From Dyadobacter chenhuakuii (GTDB lineage: Bacteria; Bacteroidota; Bacteroidia; Cytophagales; Spirosomataceae): DNA of 64,000 nt. The position numbers and the translations under genes are program-made. Of this stretch, positions 43,214 through 57,596 are shown piece by piece. Location of the stretch: contig NZ_CP098805.1 in NCBI RefSeq assembly GCF_023821985.2, forward strand, positions 868,001-932,000, read 5' to 3'. The notes below the pieces were generated by a model, which saw nothing but the letters and a program-made list of their open reading frames with translations, was not told where the DNA came from and made no database searches. The stretch's first letter is position 1. Each line of letters starts with the position of its first letter.

Positions 43214-43277
43214 AAGGTGTCATTTTCTGACTGAGGTGGCAAATGGTAATAATTTGCGAAATCCCAGGGAACTGGGC

Positions 43278-44213
43278 TTATGTCGAGAGTTGGAAAGTCT
43301 GTTCCCCCAGAGTTTTGACCAATCCGCCCAGTGCCTGCACCAATGGCGTACATGGCTCTGTTTTATAAATGAGCACATGCTGAATGACAATTTCTTTGAA
43401 TGGGCTTCCATCCGGATTGGAAATCGGCATCGAGATCAGGCTGGGATCGTGCCGTAAATCCAGAGAAGCGGGAATAAAGGCAATACCTTTTTCCGACCGC
43501 ACCATACTTTTTAACAGGTCAAAGGATGGGACATAATGCGCAATGTTGCTTTCTCTATGAAAACCCGCTAGCCGGCATACTTCTTCCAACTGGCTGTAGA
43601 ACAGGCCGGCTTCGGGTCCGTGGTCGATCCATTTTTCATTCTTCAGTTCTGCAAGGGCGACCGCCTTGCGGTTGGCAAGTTGGTTATTCCGATTCATTAA
43701 AATGCTGTAATCAGCTTGCGTATATAGATTGGCAGTCAGGCTTTCTTTCACGAGTGGAAGCACGCAAAGGCCCATATCTATTTCACCATTCGATACATTA
43801 AGTTGCACCTGGACTGGATTTGGCAGTTCAACAAGTTTGATCTCCACCGCTGGGAAGTGGGAAGAAAATAGTTCTAATATTCCCATAATCCTTTCGGGCA
43901 AAATGAGCTTGAAAACACCCAGTGTGATCACTTGCTGCTTTGCTCCAACTTGCCGGACATCACGGATCGCTTTGTCAGCAAGGGAAAGAATGCGTTTCGC
44001 ATCTGACAAAAAAGCTTCTCCTGCCAGAGTTAGCTCTACTTTGTGTGATTGTGTACGTTTGATTTTAACAAATAACTCAACGCCCAGCTCAGCTTCCAAT
44101 AATTTCACCTGCTGACTTAGTGCTGGCTGTGAAATAAAAAGTTTCCGGGCAGCATTGCCAAAATGTAATTCATCGGCAACACGCACGAAATACTTTAATT
44201 GACGTAATTCCAT
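43278..44213 (-). CDS. LysR family transcriptional regulator
   Basis: This is a 311-residue LTTR from ATG 44213 (MELRQLKYFVRVADEL). The winged HTH at about 16-45 contains NAARKLFISQPALSQQVKLL, followed by the linker helix and a periplasmic-binding-protein-like effector domain. An upstream in-frame start would add 17 residues. It is divergent from the intradiol dioxygenase gene, and LTTRs of this kind (CatR/BenM) often control aromatic ring cleavage. Operator site 6 lies between them. The effector is unknown. Confidence 0.93.
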   Translation of the reverse strand: MELRQLKYFVRVADELHFGNAARKLFISQPALSQQVKLLEAELGVELFVKIKRTQSHKVELTLAGEAFLSDAKRILSLADKAIRDVRQVGAKQQVITLGVFKLILPERIMGILELFSSHFPAVEIKLVELPNPVQVQLNVSNGEIDMGLCVLPLVKESLTANLYTQADYSILMNRNNQLANRKAVALAELKNEKWIDHGPEAGLFYSQLEEVCRLAGFHRESNIAHYVPSFDLLKSMVRSEKGIAFIPASLDLRHDPSLISMPISNPDGSPFKEIVIQHVLIYKTEPCTPLVQALGGLVKTLGEQTFQLST

Positions 44214-44294
44214 TTCAGTATCTCCATATTGGCTTACAAATATGGAGGTTAATTCCTCAGGCAAACCACGCTACCCTATACTTTGGACGTACTA

Positions 44295-44360
44295 TTTGAT
44301 ATTCATAAGAAATGGTTTGATTATCATTATCGACAACGGGATTTACAAAGCAACATTTAC
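44295..44360 (+). promoter_or_regulatory. Tandem AraC-type operator, site 6 (weak -7)
   Basis: Half-sites TTTGATATTCATAA (44295) and TTTGATTATCATTA (44316) are 21 bp apart and are the closest copy to the consensus. At the expected -7 position (44352) only AACATTTA is found, so the promoter may be weaker or shifted. The target is the intradiol dioxygenase at 44412. Confidence 0.72.
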
Positions 44361-44411
44361 ATTCTATAAAACACTAATTATCCATTTGTACCAACCGTAA
44401 GTACAAGGCCA

Positions 44412-45122
44412 ATGAACCGATTAGATTTTTTAAAAAAAGGATTTAGCTCTCTTAGTGTTTTTGCGGCTTTTCCCATAATGGAAGCTTGTAAGGAGGATGC
44501 AATTGTAGAAAACCCCTCAATAGATTCAACGTCGCAGAGTTGTGCTGTGACCAATTCAGAAACGCCCGGGCCGTTTCCAATAAGACGTCCGGGCGATTTA
44601 ATAACAAGCAACATTGTTTCTGACAGAGTAGGCGTGCCCATCGAAATAAATATTACAGTCAGAAACGTCAATGCCAATTGCGAAATCTTGACCGGGGTTT
44701 TGGTGGATATATGGCAATGTGACAAGGACGGCTATTATTCAGAGTATGGTGGGAATGGGTCGCAATCGGTCAACTTAACAGATGTACATTTTTTGAGAGG
44801 TCGCCAGATAACTGACTCTGCGGGTCTAGCCTCCTGGACAAGCATTTTTCCGGGCTGGTATCCGGGCCGGGCGCCGCATATTCATGTTCATATTTACAGT
44901 CGCTCAGGTGCTTCGTTACTCATTACCCAAATTGCTTTTCCCAAGGAAATTTGTGACACAGTTTACAGACAGGGTGTTTATGCAAGTCATGGGCTGCAAG
45001 ATACTACCAACGAAAGGGACATGGTGTTCAGCGACGGTGTTGCCAATGAAATGGCGCAAATATCCGGTAGTGTAGCGAATGGATTTGTGTTGAATCACAC
45101 AATTAATGTGAGGGCATTGTAG
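44412..45122 (+). CDS. Intradiol ring-cleavage dioxygenase-like lipoprotein
   Basis: The 236-residue protein belongs to the secreted branch of intradiol dioxygenases, which cleave catechols with Fe(III). The N-terminal leader ends in MEAC (Cys26). Ligand candidates are a Tyr in CDKDGYYSEYGG (about 108-112), Tyr150 in GWYPGRAPHIHVHI, and His156/His158 in the same motif. TPGPFPIRRPG is the family's entry motif. It lacks the N-terminal dimerisation domain of cytosolic catechol dioxygenases. It is driven by operator site 6 and faces a LysR regulator. Confidence 0.88.
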   Translation: MNRLDFLKKGFSSLSVFAAFPIMEACKEDAIVENPSIDSTSQSCAVTNSETPGPFPIRRPGDLITSNIVSDRVGVPIEINITVRNVNANCEILTGVLVDIWQCDKDGYYSEYGGNGSQSVNLTDVHFLRGRQITDSAGLASWTSIFPGWYPGRAPHIHVHIYSRSGASLLITQIAFPKEICDTVYRQGVYASHGLQDTTNERDMVFSDGVANEMAQISGSVANGFVLNHTINVRAL

Positions 45123-45232
45123 GAAGTTATTGAAGCAGGCTATGTGAAGCATTCGCGCGATTTTAGTATATAGGAACAATAGCATTTAACCAATTAAAAT
45201 TAGTACTTTAATTATTTACCCACAACATCACC

Positions 45233-45865
45233 ATGGACAACGAAAATAATGCCGGGGAGCCGGAAAGCACTGGTGCATCGCGGCGGACGTTCCTGAAACA
45301 GTCGTCCGCGCTCGCTGCCTTCGCGCTGACGCCGCCAGCCGCAGTACACTCCGTTGAGAAGGGTCTGGACGAGAAAGTGGCGGTCGCATTTGAACAGCAG
45401 CCGCTTCGCGTTCAGATCAATGGTGTTGCCCAGCAATTGTCCGTGGAGCCTCGGGTGACTTTGCTGGATTTACTTCGCGAACAATTAAACCTTAACGGCA
45501 CTAAAAAAGGTTGCGATCATGGTCAATGCGGAGCCTGCACGGTGCATGTGGACGGCCAGCGCGTCAACTCCTGTCTGACTCTGGCACTAACCACAGAAGG
45601 CTGCAAAGTCACGACGATTGAGGGAATGGGTAGTGTTGAAAAGCTGCATCCGATGCAGGAAGCATTTATCAAACACGATGGATTTCAATGTGGTTATTGC
45701 ACACCCGGCCAGATCATGTCGGCCGTCGCCTGCATTAACGAAGGGCATGCCAATTCGCCCGACGAAGTGCGGGAATATATGAGTGGGAATATCTGCCGTT
45801 GCGGCGCATATGCGAACATTGTGGAGGCAATTATGGAAGTTAAATCAAAAGGAGGCCGGATATGA
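45233..45865 (+). CDS. paoA: PaoA-like 2Fe-2S subunit of periplasmic aldehyde oxidoreductase (copy 1)
   Basis: The 210-residue electron-transfer subunit has a Tat signal (SRRTFLKQSSALAAFAL). The first cluster has GCDHGQCGACTVHVDG and NSCLT; the second has FQCGYCTPGQI and NICRCGAYANI, giving eight ligating cysteines. This is the xanthine-oxidase-family small subunit with a plant-ferredoxin and a helical domain. It overlaps the next gene by four bases (ATGA). It probably lies downstream of the intradiol gene in one unit. Confidence 0.95.
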   Translation: MDNENNAGEPESTGASRRTFLKQSSALAAFALTPPAAVHSVEKGLDEKVAVAFEQQPLRVQINGVAQQLSVEPRVTLLDLLREQLNLNGTKKGCDHGQCGACTVHVDGQRVNSCLTLALTTEGCKVTTIEGMGSVEKLHPMQEAFIKHDGFQCGYCTPGQIMSAVACINEGHANSPDEVREYMSGNICRCGAYANIVEAIMEVKSKGGRI

Positions 45866-46881
45866 ACCAATTTCAATTCACGCGTGCAAACACGCCCCTG
45901 GCGGCGGTATCGGCCGTTTCTAAGGAAAACGGTGCCTATTTTCTGGCCGGTGGGACAAATCTGATCGACCTTGTTAAAAGGGAAGTTATCATTCCCGAGC
46001 GGCTCGTCGACATCAACCGCCTGCCCCTGGCCACAATTGAGGAAACTACGTCCGGTATACGCATCGGCGCAATGGCCAAAAACTCGGCAGTTGCCGATCA
46101 CCCACTGATCAAAAAGTATTTCCCATTATTATCAATGGCGCTAAATGCTGGCGCTTCTGCTCAACTCCGGAATATGGCTACTGTGGGGGGTAATATGATG
46201 CAGCGCACGCGCTGTCCGTATTTTTACGATCATTCCATGCCGTGCAACAAACGCGGTCCGATCCAGTCGGGTCCCTCGAAAGGCCAGCCCAATGGTCCGT
46301 CGGGATGCGGCGCGATCGGCGGTGTTAACCGGATGCACGCGATTTTCGGCACTTCCGAAAAATGCATTGCCGTGCACCCCAGCGATATGTGCATTGCGCT
46401 TGCAGCGCTGGATGCGCGGGTCAATGTGACCGGGCCGAAAGGCAACCGCAGCATTGCTTTCGCTGAATTCCATCGCCTGCCGGGCGATGCCCCGCAGAAG
46501 GATAATACGCTGCTACCAGGGGAGTTGATTCTTTCCGTAGATGTGCCTAAGAATGAATTAGGTAAATACTCGCATTATCTCAAAGTGCGCGACCGGGCCT
46601 CCTATGCATTCGCGCTCGTTTCGGTGGGGGTTGCTGCGGATATGAAAGGAAAGACGATTCAGGATATTAGGCTGGCAATGGGCGGCGTTGCGCATAAGCC
46701 CTGGAGGCTGGCCGAGGCGGAAGGTTATCTGAAAGGGAAAGAAGCTACCCTCGAAAATTTCAGACAAGCGGCCACGCTTGCCATGCAGGGCGCGAAAGGT
46801 TATGGCGAAAATGATTTTAAACTAACCTTAGCTCCAAATTCCATTATCGAAGCACTTCAAATCGCCACTCAAACCGTCTGA
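45862..46881 (+). CDS. paoB: PaoB-like FAD subunit with extra Fe-S cysteines (copy 1)
   Basis: The 339-residue FAD-binding subunit (CO-dehydrogenase M-type) has the flavin loops [11 protein letters not shown] and ATVGGNMMQRTRC. As in E. coli PaoB it carries four cysteines for a [4Fe-4S] cluster: RTRC, SMPC, PSGC and SEKC. The insert between the second and third, about 20 residues rich in Gly/Pro, is longer than in copy 2. It is translationally coupled to paoA and ends 2 bp before paoC. Confidence 0.94.
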   Translation: MNQFQFTRANTPLAAVSAVSKENGAYFLAGGTNLIDLVKREVIIPERLVDINRLPLATIEETTSGIRIGAMAKNSAVADHPLIKKYFPLLSMALNAGASAQLRNMATVGGNMMQRTRCPYFYDHSMPCNKRGPIQSGPSKGQPNGPSGCGAIGGVNRMHAIFGTSEKCIAVHPSDMCIALAALDARVNVTGPKGNRSIAFAEFHRLPGDAPQKDNTLLPGELILSVDVPKNELGKYSHYLKVRDRASYAFALVSVGVAADMKGKTIQDIRLAMGGVAHKPWRLAEAEGYLKGKEATLENFRQAATLAMQGAKGYGENDFKLTLAPNSIIEALQIATQTV

Positions 46882-46883
46882 CC

Positions 46884-49107
46884 ATGAAAAACGAAAAAAA
46901 TCCACCGCTTGACCGGGTCGACGGGCGAATGAAGGTGACCGGCGGAGCCAAATACTTTGCCGACTTTGCCATTCCGAATATGACCTATTGTGTCATCGTA
47001 GGTAGTGACATCGCGCGTGGCACGGTTACAAGTATAGACACTAAAAAAGCGCAGGGCGCTCCTGGCGTGTTGGGTGTATTTACCCACCAAAATATGCCGC
47101 CGATTCCGGGCTGGGATGCGCCGCCAAGCAAGCAGGCCGACGGACCGCCGCCCAAACCTGACACCGAAGAAAAATACCGCATCCTAAGCAGTCCGAAAAT
47201 CCTGTTCGACGGCCAACCTATCGCCATGGTTGTTGCCGATACCTATGAACGCGCGACCTACGCCGCATCACTTGTCAAAGCCATTTACAGCAAACAAAAA
47301 GCGCGAACGGATCTCGAAAAATATAAAAAAGATGAGATTACGCCAAGAGGCGGTGATTACTCACGGGGTAAAGCAAAAGCTTTCGAATCAGCACCGGTGC
47401 AGCTGGAATCGGAATATACAATTCCCATTGAAGTGCATAACCCAATGGAATTGCACGGGATTGTCGTGCACTGGACCGGCGCGGATCAGCTGATGATCTA
47501 CGCCAAAACACAGGGTGTCAATTCCACCCAGCAGGCGATGGCGCAGGCATTTAAACTCGACCCGAAAAACATCCATGTGCATACCGAATATATGGGAGGT
47601 GGTTTTGGAATGGGACTGCGCACCTGGCCGCAGGAAATGGCGACCGTGGCCATTGCAAAAAAAGTAGGTCGCCCGGTGAAGCTGGTTATGAACCGGAGCC
47701 AAATGTTTACCATGGTCGGCCACCGGCCTTACACGGCGCAGTCCATTCAAATGGGCGCAGACAAAAATGGCAAACTCGTCTCCATTCATCATGCGGCCAC
47801 GGCAGAAACGGCTAAATATGAAGATTTTACGGAAGCGACCGTCAACATGACCAAGTTTATGTACGACTGTCCGAATGTAAGCACGCGTTACCGGCTCGTG
47901 CGACTCGACCGAAGCGTGCCGATCTGGATGCGCGGCCCGGGTGAAGCGACGGGTGCATTTGCACTGGAATCGGCCATGGATGAAATGGCTCACAAGCTTA
48001 GTATAGACCCGATTGAATTCCGGCTTAAAAACTACGCGGAAACCGATCCTGAACATAACCGGCCATATTCAAGCAAACATCTGAAGGAAGCTTACGAGCG
48101 CGGGGCAGAGGCTATCGGCTGGAAAGACCGTAAAAACGATCCGGGCGCGAGTAAGGAAGACAACTGGCTCACAGGTTATGGCATGAGCACGGGCGTTTTC
48201 AATGCATTCAGATGGGAAGCGTCGGCCAGAGTGGTGCTCAATGCGGACGGATCGCTGGTAGTGCAAAGCGCGGTGACTGATATCGGTCCGGGCACGGGCA
48301 CAGCCTTGACGATGATTGCGCACAATGTGCTGAATATTCGAGCGCATTAAGGTTGAATATGGCGACACGTCGCTACCGAAAGCGCCAAGTCAGGGCGGTT
48401 CGGCGATTGTGTCCGCAGTTGGCTCTGCTGTTTTCGATACTTGTACAAAAATCAAAAATGAGCTGTTTGACCTTGCAACAAAAGCAGGCGCGCCGCTTGC
48501 GGGCAGTAAGGTGGCCGATCTTTCAATAGAAAATGGAAATGTTTTTATCTCAGACAGTCCTTCAAAAAAGGTGGCGGTAGCTGAACTGTTGAAAGCCAAC
48601 AATTTGCCTTCAATCGCCCAAACTGCCGACTCGAAAGGGAGCGCGGAGCTGGAAAAATATTCTATGTATTCGTTCTCCGTGCATTTTGTAAAGGTAAAGG
48701 TCAATGCGCTCACCGGTGCTGTTCGTGTGACCAAAACAGTCAGCGTAGCCGATTCGGGCCGGATTATTAGTCCAAAAACAGCAGCCAGTCAAATGATCGG
48801 CGGCGTGGCAGGCGGTATAGGAATGGCGCTGACAGAGGAAGCGATAATCGATCACCGCTTTGGCAGATTCGTCAATAATAATTTCGCGGATTACCACGTG
48901 GCCGTGCACGCCGACGTGCCGGCGATCGAAACAATTTTCATTGATAAACCCGACCCGATCATTAACCCGATGGGCGCAAAGGGAATGGGTGAGATCGCAC
49001 TGATCGGATTTTCTGCTGCGGTTGCCAATGCGGTCTTTAATGCGACTGGTAAGCGGATCAGGCAGTTACCTATCACGCCGGATAAGGTCATGCAGCAGGT
49101 ATCTTGA
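46884..49107 (+). pseudogene. paoC: PaoC-like molybdopterin subunit, frameshifted (copy 1)
   Basis: The first frame gives 488 residues of the Moco-binding subunit (DRVDGRMKVTGGAKYFADF, GGGFGMGLR, MRGPGEATGAFALESAMDE), then reads out of frame and stops at 48348-48350. A second frame resumes at about 48340 with ERIKVEYGDTSLPKAP and runs to TGA at 49105-49107. It includes the catalytic Glu in KGMGEIALIGF. A 2-base loss, or 1-base gain, at about 48338 explains it: the paralog has a continuous DQVKVKLGDSSFP at this point. Combined length is about 740 codons, normal for PaoC. Confidence 0.88.
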
Positions 49108-49172
49108 TGCTCGATTTACTGGTGAATCCGGATGAATTAATCCACTAAGTGAAATATCAAATCTTACAAAAT

Positions 49173-49204
49173 ACCCGCAAAATTAACTTGCGGGTGTTTT
49201 TTTT
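49173..49204 (+). terminator. Rho-independent terminator after paoABC copy 1
   Basis: ACCCGCAA (49173-49180) pairs with TTGCGGGT (49188-49195) around a 7-base loop, followed by G and eight T. It lies 65 bp after the paoC stop and is the cleanest terminator in the window. Confidence 0.9.
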
Positions 49205-49278
49205 CGCAGATTTCATATTAAAATCCGTGAATAGTAATGAGAAAAATACAGGGAGAAAGGTGTTTGAAATAGTACTTA

Positions 49279-50178
49279 CTAATTCAGATTTCGAAGTCCC
49301 CGAAATGCATTAGGCGTTTGGCCAACGTGTTGTTTGAATAGCCTTGAAAAATGCTGGGGATATTTAAATCCCATTTCAAATGCGATCTCGCTTACTGTTT
49401 TTGTCTGGTCAAAAATCTTCTCTTTGGCCACATCAATCAGTTTTGCCTGGATATAGTCCTGCGCAGTTTGCCCGGTTTCTTTTCTGACCAGGTCCCCAAA
49501 ATATTTTGTGGACAGGTTAAGTTCACTGGCGAAATAAGCCACCGAGGGTAATCCAATCATACTGGGCTTGTCTGACAAAAAGTAGGTTGTCAAAAGCGAT
49601 TCAAAGCGTTCAATAATCCCTTTGTGCACCGTATCGCGGGTAAGAAATTGCCGGTCGTAAAAGCGTTTGCAGTAATCTAGAAACAGCTCGATATTTGAAA
49701 CGATCAGTTTCCTGCTGTGATGATCGAGGGCATGTTCTAGCTCATACCTGATTTTAGCAAGGCAATCCAGCACAATCTGCTTTTCCCGCTCAGAGATATG
49801 CAACGATTCGTGGGTCTGATAGCTAAAAAAGCTGTATTCATGGATGTGCTGGTTGAGTGCGGTACCGTGCAGCAGACCGGGATGAAAAACCAGCGCATAA
49901 CCGTTCGGCCTGTATAGCTCATTTTCAAGAGTTACCACCTGCCCAGGCGCAAAGAAAACGAGCGTGCCTTCCTGATAATCGTAATTCTGCTTGCCATAGC
50001 GCAAATCCCCGCACGCCACTCCTTTTAGCATGACAAAGTACAGCCCCAAATACATGTTTTTGATCTGCCGCGTGTCAGCTTTTGACAGGTCTACGACAGT
50101 CACCAAAGGATGCAGCGTTTCGTGCTGGTTGAATGCATTGTAATCACTTACCGAATCAAACCGGATCTGATTTTCCAT
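49279..50178 (-). CDS. AraC family transcriptional regulator
   Basis: This 299-residue regulator resembles the one at 28995-29891 over its full length. The sensor domain contains GTLVFFAPGQVVTL, and the DNA-binding domain contains LNLSTKYFGDLVRKETGQTA and VSEIAFEMGFKYPQHFSRLF, ending GQTPNAFR. It is divergent from the aldo/keto reductase at 50400, with about 220 bp between. It may control that gene, the pao operons, or part of the 21-bp operator regulon. Confidence 0.93.
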   Translation of the reverse strand: MENQIRFDSVSDYNAFNQHETLHPLVTVVDLSKADTRQIKNMYLGLYFVMLKGVACGDLRYGKQNYDYQEGTLVFFAPGQVVTLENELYRPNGYALVFHPGLLHGTALNQHIHEYSFFSYQTHESLHISEREKQIVLDCLAKIRYELEHALDHHSRKLIVSNIELFLDYCKRFYDRQFLTRDTVHKGIIERFESLLTTYFLSDKPSMIGLPSVAYFASELNLSTKYFGDLVRKETGQTAQDYIQAKLIDVAKEKIFDQTKTVSEIAFEMGFKYPQHFSRLFKQHVGQTPNAFRGLRNLN

Positions 50179-50393
50179 TGTCTTTTTTATTAACTGCTAC
50201 CAAATTACAGATTTCAAAAGGGCCTGACTACATACTGATTATGAATATGGAACATTGGTATAAATATCAGGAATATGTATACAAAGTGATTGCAAAAACG
50301 GGCGGAACTTTGCGATACAATAATAGGAGCTTAGCGGCTAAAATGATGTGCCAGTCTTCTATGCGGCTGCCCATTAATGGATCACTTCGATAA

Positions 50394-51383
<990 letters not shown>

Positions 51384-51461
51384 CGCCCGGAATTCTCCAT
51401 GGAGACAGTTGGAGAATAGCATTATAGATCAGTAATAAGTAAAATCAGATTTTCAATTATT

Positions 51462-52205
51462 ATGGAAAATATCAAAGGAAAAGTAGTGGTAATTACAGGA
51501 GCTAGCAGTGGCATGGGCGAAGCGGCCGCGAAGCATTTGGCCAACCTGGGTGCATCCGTTGTGCTGGGCGCAAGAAGAGCTGATAAAATTGAAAAGCTTT
51601 CCCAGCAGATCAAAGACAATGGCGGAAAGTCGCTTGCTATCGCTGTGGACGTAACCAAAAGAGATCAGGTAAAGCAATTCGTCGATTCAGCAGTTAAGCA
51701 TTTTGGCCGGGTAGACGTGATCCTTAACAATGCAGGTATCATGCCGTTATCACCGATTGACCGTCTTAATGTCGATGAATGGGATACGATGATCGATGTG
51801 AATATCAAAGGCGTGCTCAATGGTATTGCCGCTGTGCTGCCTTATATGAAAAAACAGAAGTCAGGCCAGATTATCAACACATCTTCGGTGGCAGGACATA
51901 AAGTATTTGGTGGTTCTGCGGTTTATTCTGCAACCAAATTTGCCGTGCGGGCATTAAGCGAAGGCTTACGGATAGAGGTGAAGCCCTACAACATTCGCAC
52001 CACGATCGTCTGTCCGGGTGCAGTCAAAACAGAGCTTTTGGAACACATTTCGGAGGCCGATATTCAGCAAGCCAACCAGGATTATGTAGGAGCGGTAGGA
52101 ATCAGTCCGGATAGCTTTGCACGTGTGGTTGCCTTTGCAATCAGTCAGCCAGATGATGTAGATATCAATGAAGTGATCTTCCGTCCGACAGCACAGGAAC
52201 TATAA
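51462..52205 (+). CDS. SDR family oxidoreductase
   Basis: This 247-residue classical SDR has TGASSGMG at 12-19, the basic GARR (36-39) suggesting NADP, NNAG at 89-92, Ser141/142 and Tyr155-x3-Lys159 in [14 protein letters not shown] and the C-terminal [16 protein letters not shown] match YdfG-like 3-hydroxy-acid dehydrogenases. It is probably in one transcript with the AKR upstream. Confidence 0.93.
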   Translation: MENIKGKVVVITGASSGMGEAAAKHLANLGASVVLGARRADKIEKLSQQIKDNGGKSLAIAVDVTKRDQVKQFVDSAVKHFGRVDVILNNAGIMPLSPIDRLNVDEWDTMIDVNIKGVLNGIAAVLPYMKKQKSGQIINTSSVAGHKVFGGSAVYSATKFAVRALSEGLRIEVKPYNIRTTIVCPGAVKTELLEHISEADIQQANQDYVGAVGISPDSFARVVAFAISQPDDVDINEVIFRPTAQEL

Positions 52206-52286
52206 CAGTGACGTTTGGGCAGCTAAGCAGAATTTACAGTAGTAAGACAAGAATGTTTCAAATTCTGGTCAAACCCTGGGTGGTAG

Positions 52287-52349
52287 TTTGATATTCATAA
52301 TCTATTGTTTGATATCCTACATGCTCGCCGATCAGCTTAGCTTATATTG
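52287..52349 (+). promoter_or_regulatory. Tandem AraC-type operator, site 7
   Basis: Half-sites TTTGATATTCATAA (52287) and TTTGATATCCTACA (52308) are 21 bp apart. A near -7 element TATATTG begins at 52343, 33 bp after the second TGAT; it lacks one T. The target is the second pao operon, whose first ATG is at 52465. Confidence 0.7.
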
Positions 52350-52464
52350 CAGATATTGAAATAGTGCAGAATAATCAAGGTTTCGTAATTATTTTAATGA
52401 TCTAACTAGCTTATATAAGGTATAGCTAATGTAAGTCAACGAGTTTTAGGTAAACGGCGAAAAT

Positions 52465-53109
52465 ATGAAAAATGAAGATTCAGCAGGCCACATCAGCCGG
52501 CGCGAAATGCTGGCCGGGACTGCGATTGCAGTCACCACGCTGGCTATTACCAAGGTAACCGGATTAGAGGCGGGGCCTGCGCCACAGGTCGTGACACCTG
52601 TTGTTTCCGCTGAGGTATCGTTTACGGTGAATGGAAAAGTCCAGAAACTGGAAATTGATACCAGGACAACATTGCTGGACTTGCTCCGGGAACATCTGCA
52701 CCTGACAGGCACCAAAAAAGGTTGTGATCATGGACAGTGCGGTGCCTGCACGGTGCTTGTCAATGGAAAGCGAATCAATTCATGTCTTTCGCTGGCATTG
52801 CAACACGAATCCGATTCCATCACCACAATTGAGGGGTTGGGAACACCCGAGAAGCTGCATCCGATGCAGTCCGCATTTATCAAACACGACGGATACCAAT
52901 GCGGATACTGTACACCTGGTCAGATCTGCTCAGCCGTTGCTGTGCTTGAAGAGATAAAGGCAGGCATACCCAGCCACGCGAGTGCCGATCTGAATGCGAA
53001 GGTGGGATTTACCAATGCGGAATTCAGGGAAAGAATGAGCGGGAATATCTGCCGTTGCGGCGCTTATTCCAACATCGCCGAAGCAGCAGCGGAGGTTGCA
53101 GGGGCGTGA
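52465..53109 (+). CDS. paoA: PaoA-like 2Fe-2S subunit (copy 2)
   Basis: The 214-residue subunit has a Tat signal (SRREMLAGTAIAVTTLAI). The two clusters are bound by GCDHGQCGACTVLVNG with NSCLS, and YQCGYCTPGQICSAV with NICRCGAYSNI. It is strongly similar to copy 1 but has an insert near 175-190 (AGIPSHASADLNAKVGF). It passes electrons from the molybdenum site to FAD. It is the first gene of the intact paoABC operon. Confidence 0.95.
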   Translation: MKNEDSAGHISRREMLAGTAIAVTTLAITKVTGLEAGPAPQVVTPVVSAEVSFTVNGKVQKLEIDTRTTLLDLLREHLHLTGTKKGCDHGQCGACTVLVNGKRINSCLSLALQHESDSITTIEGLGTPEKLHPMQSAFIKHDGYQCGYCTPGQICSAVAVLEEIKAGIPSHASADLNAKVGFTNAEFRERMSGNICRCGAYSNIAEAAAEVAGA

Positions 53110-53157
53110 GTCCGATAAAAGCTTGCTGCATCATTTTCACAAACGAGATCTAACCCG

Positions 53158-54108
53158 ATGAAATCATTCACATACGAACGCGTTACCACGCCTGCCCAGG
53201 CCGCAGCGGCTGTCGCCACAAAGCCGGGAGCTAAATTCCTGGCAGGCGGCACAAATCTGCTTGATCTGATGAAATTACAGATCGAGACGCCTACCCACCT
53301 GATCGATATTGGCCGGATTGGACTGGATAAAATTGAAACAACAGCCAATGGCGGGGTAAGGATAGGCGCACTGGTCAGTAACACGGACCTTGCGGCAGAC
53401 CCGCATATCCGTAAAGATTATGGCATTTTATCCAGGGCGCTGGTTGCGGGCGCTTCCGGGCAGCTGCGCAATAAGGCAACAACGGCGGGTAACCTTTTGC
53501 AGCGCACGCGGTGCCCCTATTTTTATGATACCAATCAGCAATGCAACAAGCGGGTGCCTGGCAGCGGGTGCGCCGCCATCGCTGGGTTTAGCAAACAACT
53601 AGCTGTCATCGGCAGCAGTGATGCCTGCATTGCGACTTATCCGGGCGATATGGCCGTAGCCATGACGGCCCTTGACGCAGTGGTGGAAACCATCAATCCC
53701 GCTGGCACGACCCGGCAGATTCCTATTTCCAAACTTTACCGTTTGCCGGGGAAAACCCCACATCTGGAGAATACGCTGGAAAAGAATGAGCTGATCACTT
53801 CCGTGGTGCTACCTGCCCCGGCCGGAGGCACGCACATTTATCATAAAGTCCGTGACCGGGCTTCTTACGCATTTGCCCTGGTGTCGGTTGCTGCCATTTT
53901 ATTTAAAGACGGAAGCGGCAGGATCGCCGTTGGCGGCATTGCTCCAAAGCCATGGCGCGTTCCGGGCGCAGAAAGTCTGTTGCCATCGGGCTCAAAGGCA
54001 TTTACTGCAAAACTGATGGAGGGCGCCAGGCCCACCAAAGACAATGAGTTTAAACTCGGTCTGATAGAACGCACGATTGAACTAGTCTTAAAAGAAGGGA
54101 AAAGCTGA
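53158..54108 (+). CDS. paoB: PaoB-like FAD subunit with Fe-S cysteines (copy 2)
   Basis: This 316-residue FAD subunit has [14 protein letters not shown] and [13 protein letters not shown] for flavin binding. The four [4Fe-4S] cysteines are RTRC, QQC, GSGC and SDAC, as in E. coli PaoB. The insert between them is shorter than in copy 1. It starts 48 bp after paoA and ends 1 bp before paoC. Confidence 0.95.
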   Translation: MKSFTYERVTTPAQAAAAVATKPGAKFLAGGTNLLDLMKLQIETPTHLIDIGRIGLDKIETTANGGVRIGALVSNTDLAADPHIRKDYGILSRALVAGASGQLRNKATTAGNLLQRTRCPYFYDTNQQCNKRVPGSGCAAIAGFSKQLAVIGSSDACIATYPGDMAVAMTALDAVVETINPAGTTRQIPISKLYRLPGKTPHLENTLEKNELITSVVLPAPAGGTHIYHKVRDRASYAFALVSVAAILFKDGSGRIAVGGIAPKPWRVPGAESLLPSGSKAFTAKLMEGARPTKDNEFKLGLIERTIELVLKEGKS

Positions 54109-54109
54109 T

Positions 54110-57521
<3,412 letters not shown>

Positions 57522-57596
57522 TAGACACCTGGCAGCTTGCCATAGACACCAACGAATAGAAAATACAACATTGGTAAATAATAAAAAGAGGTTGTC

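Noticed and set aside
50219..50245. Half-site-like ATATTCATAA (minus strand) between AraC and the aldo/keto reductase
   Set aside because: It lacks the TTTG part and a partner at 21 bp, so it is too weak to call.
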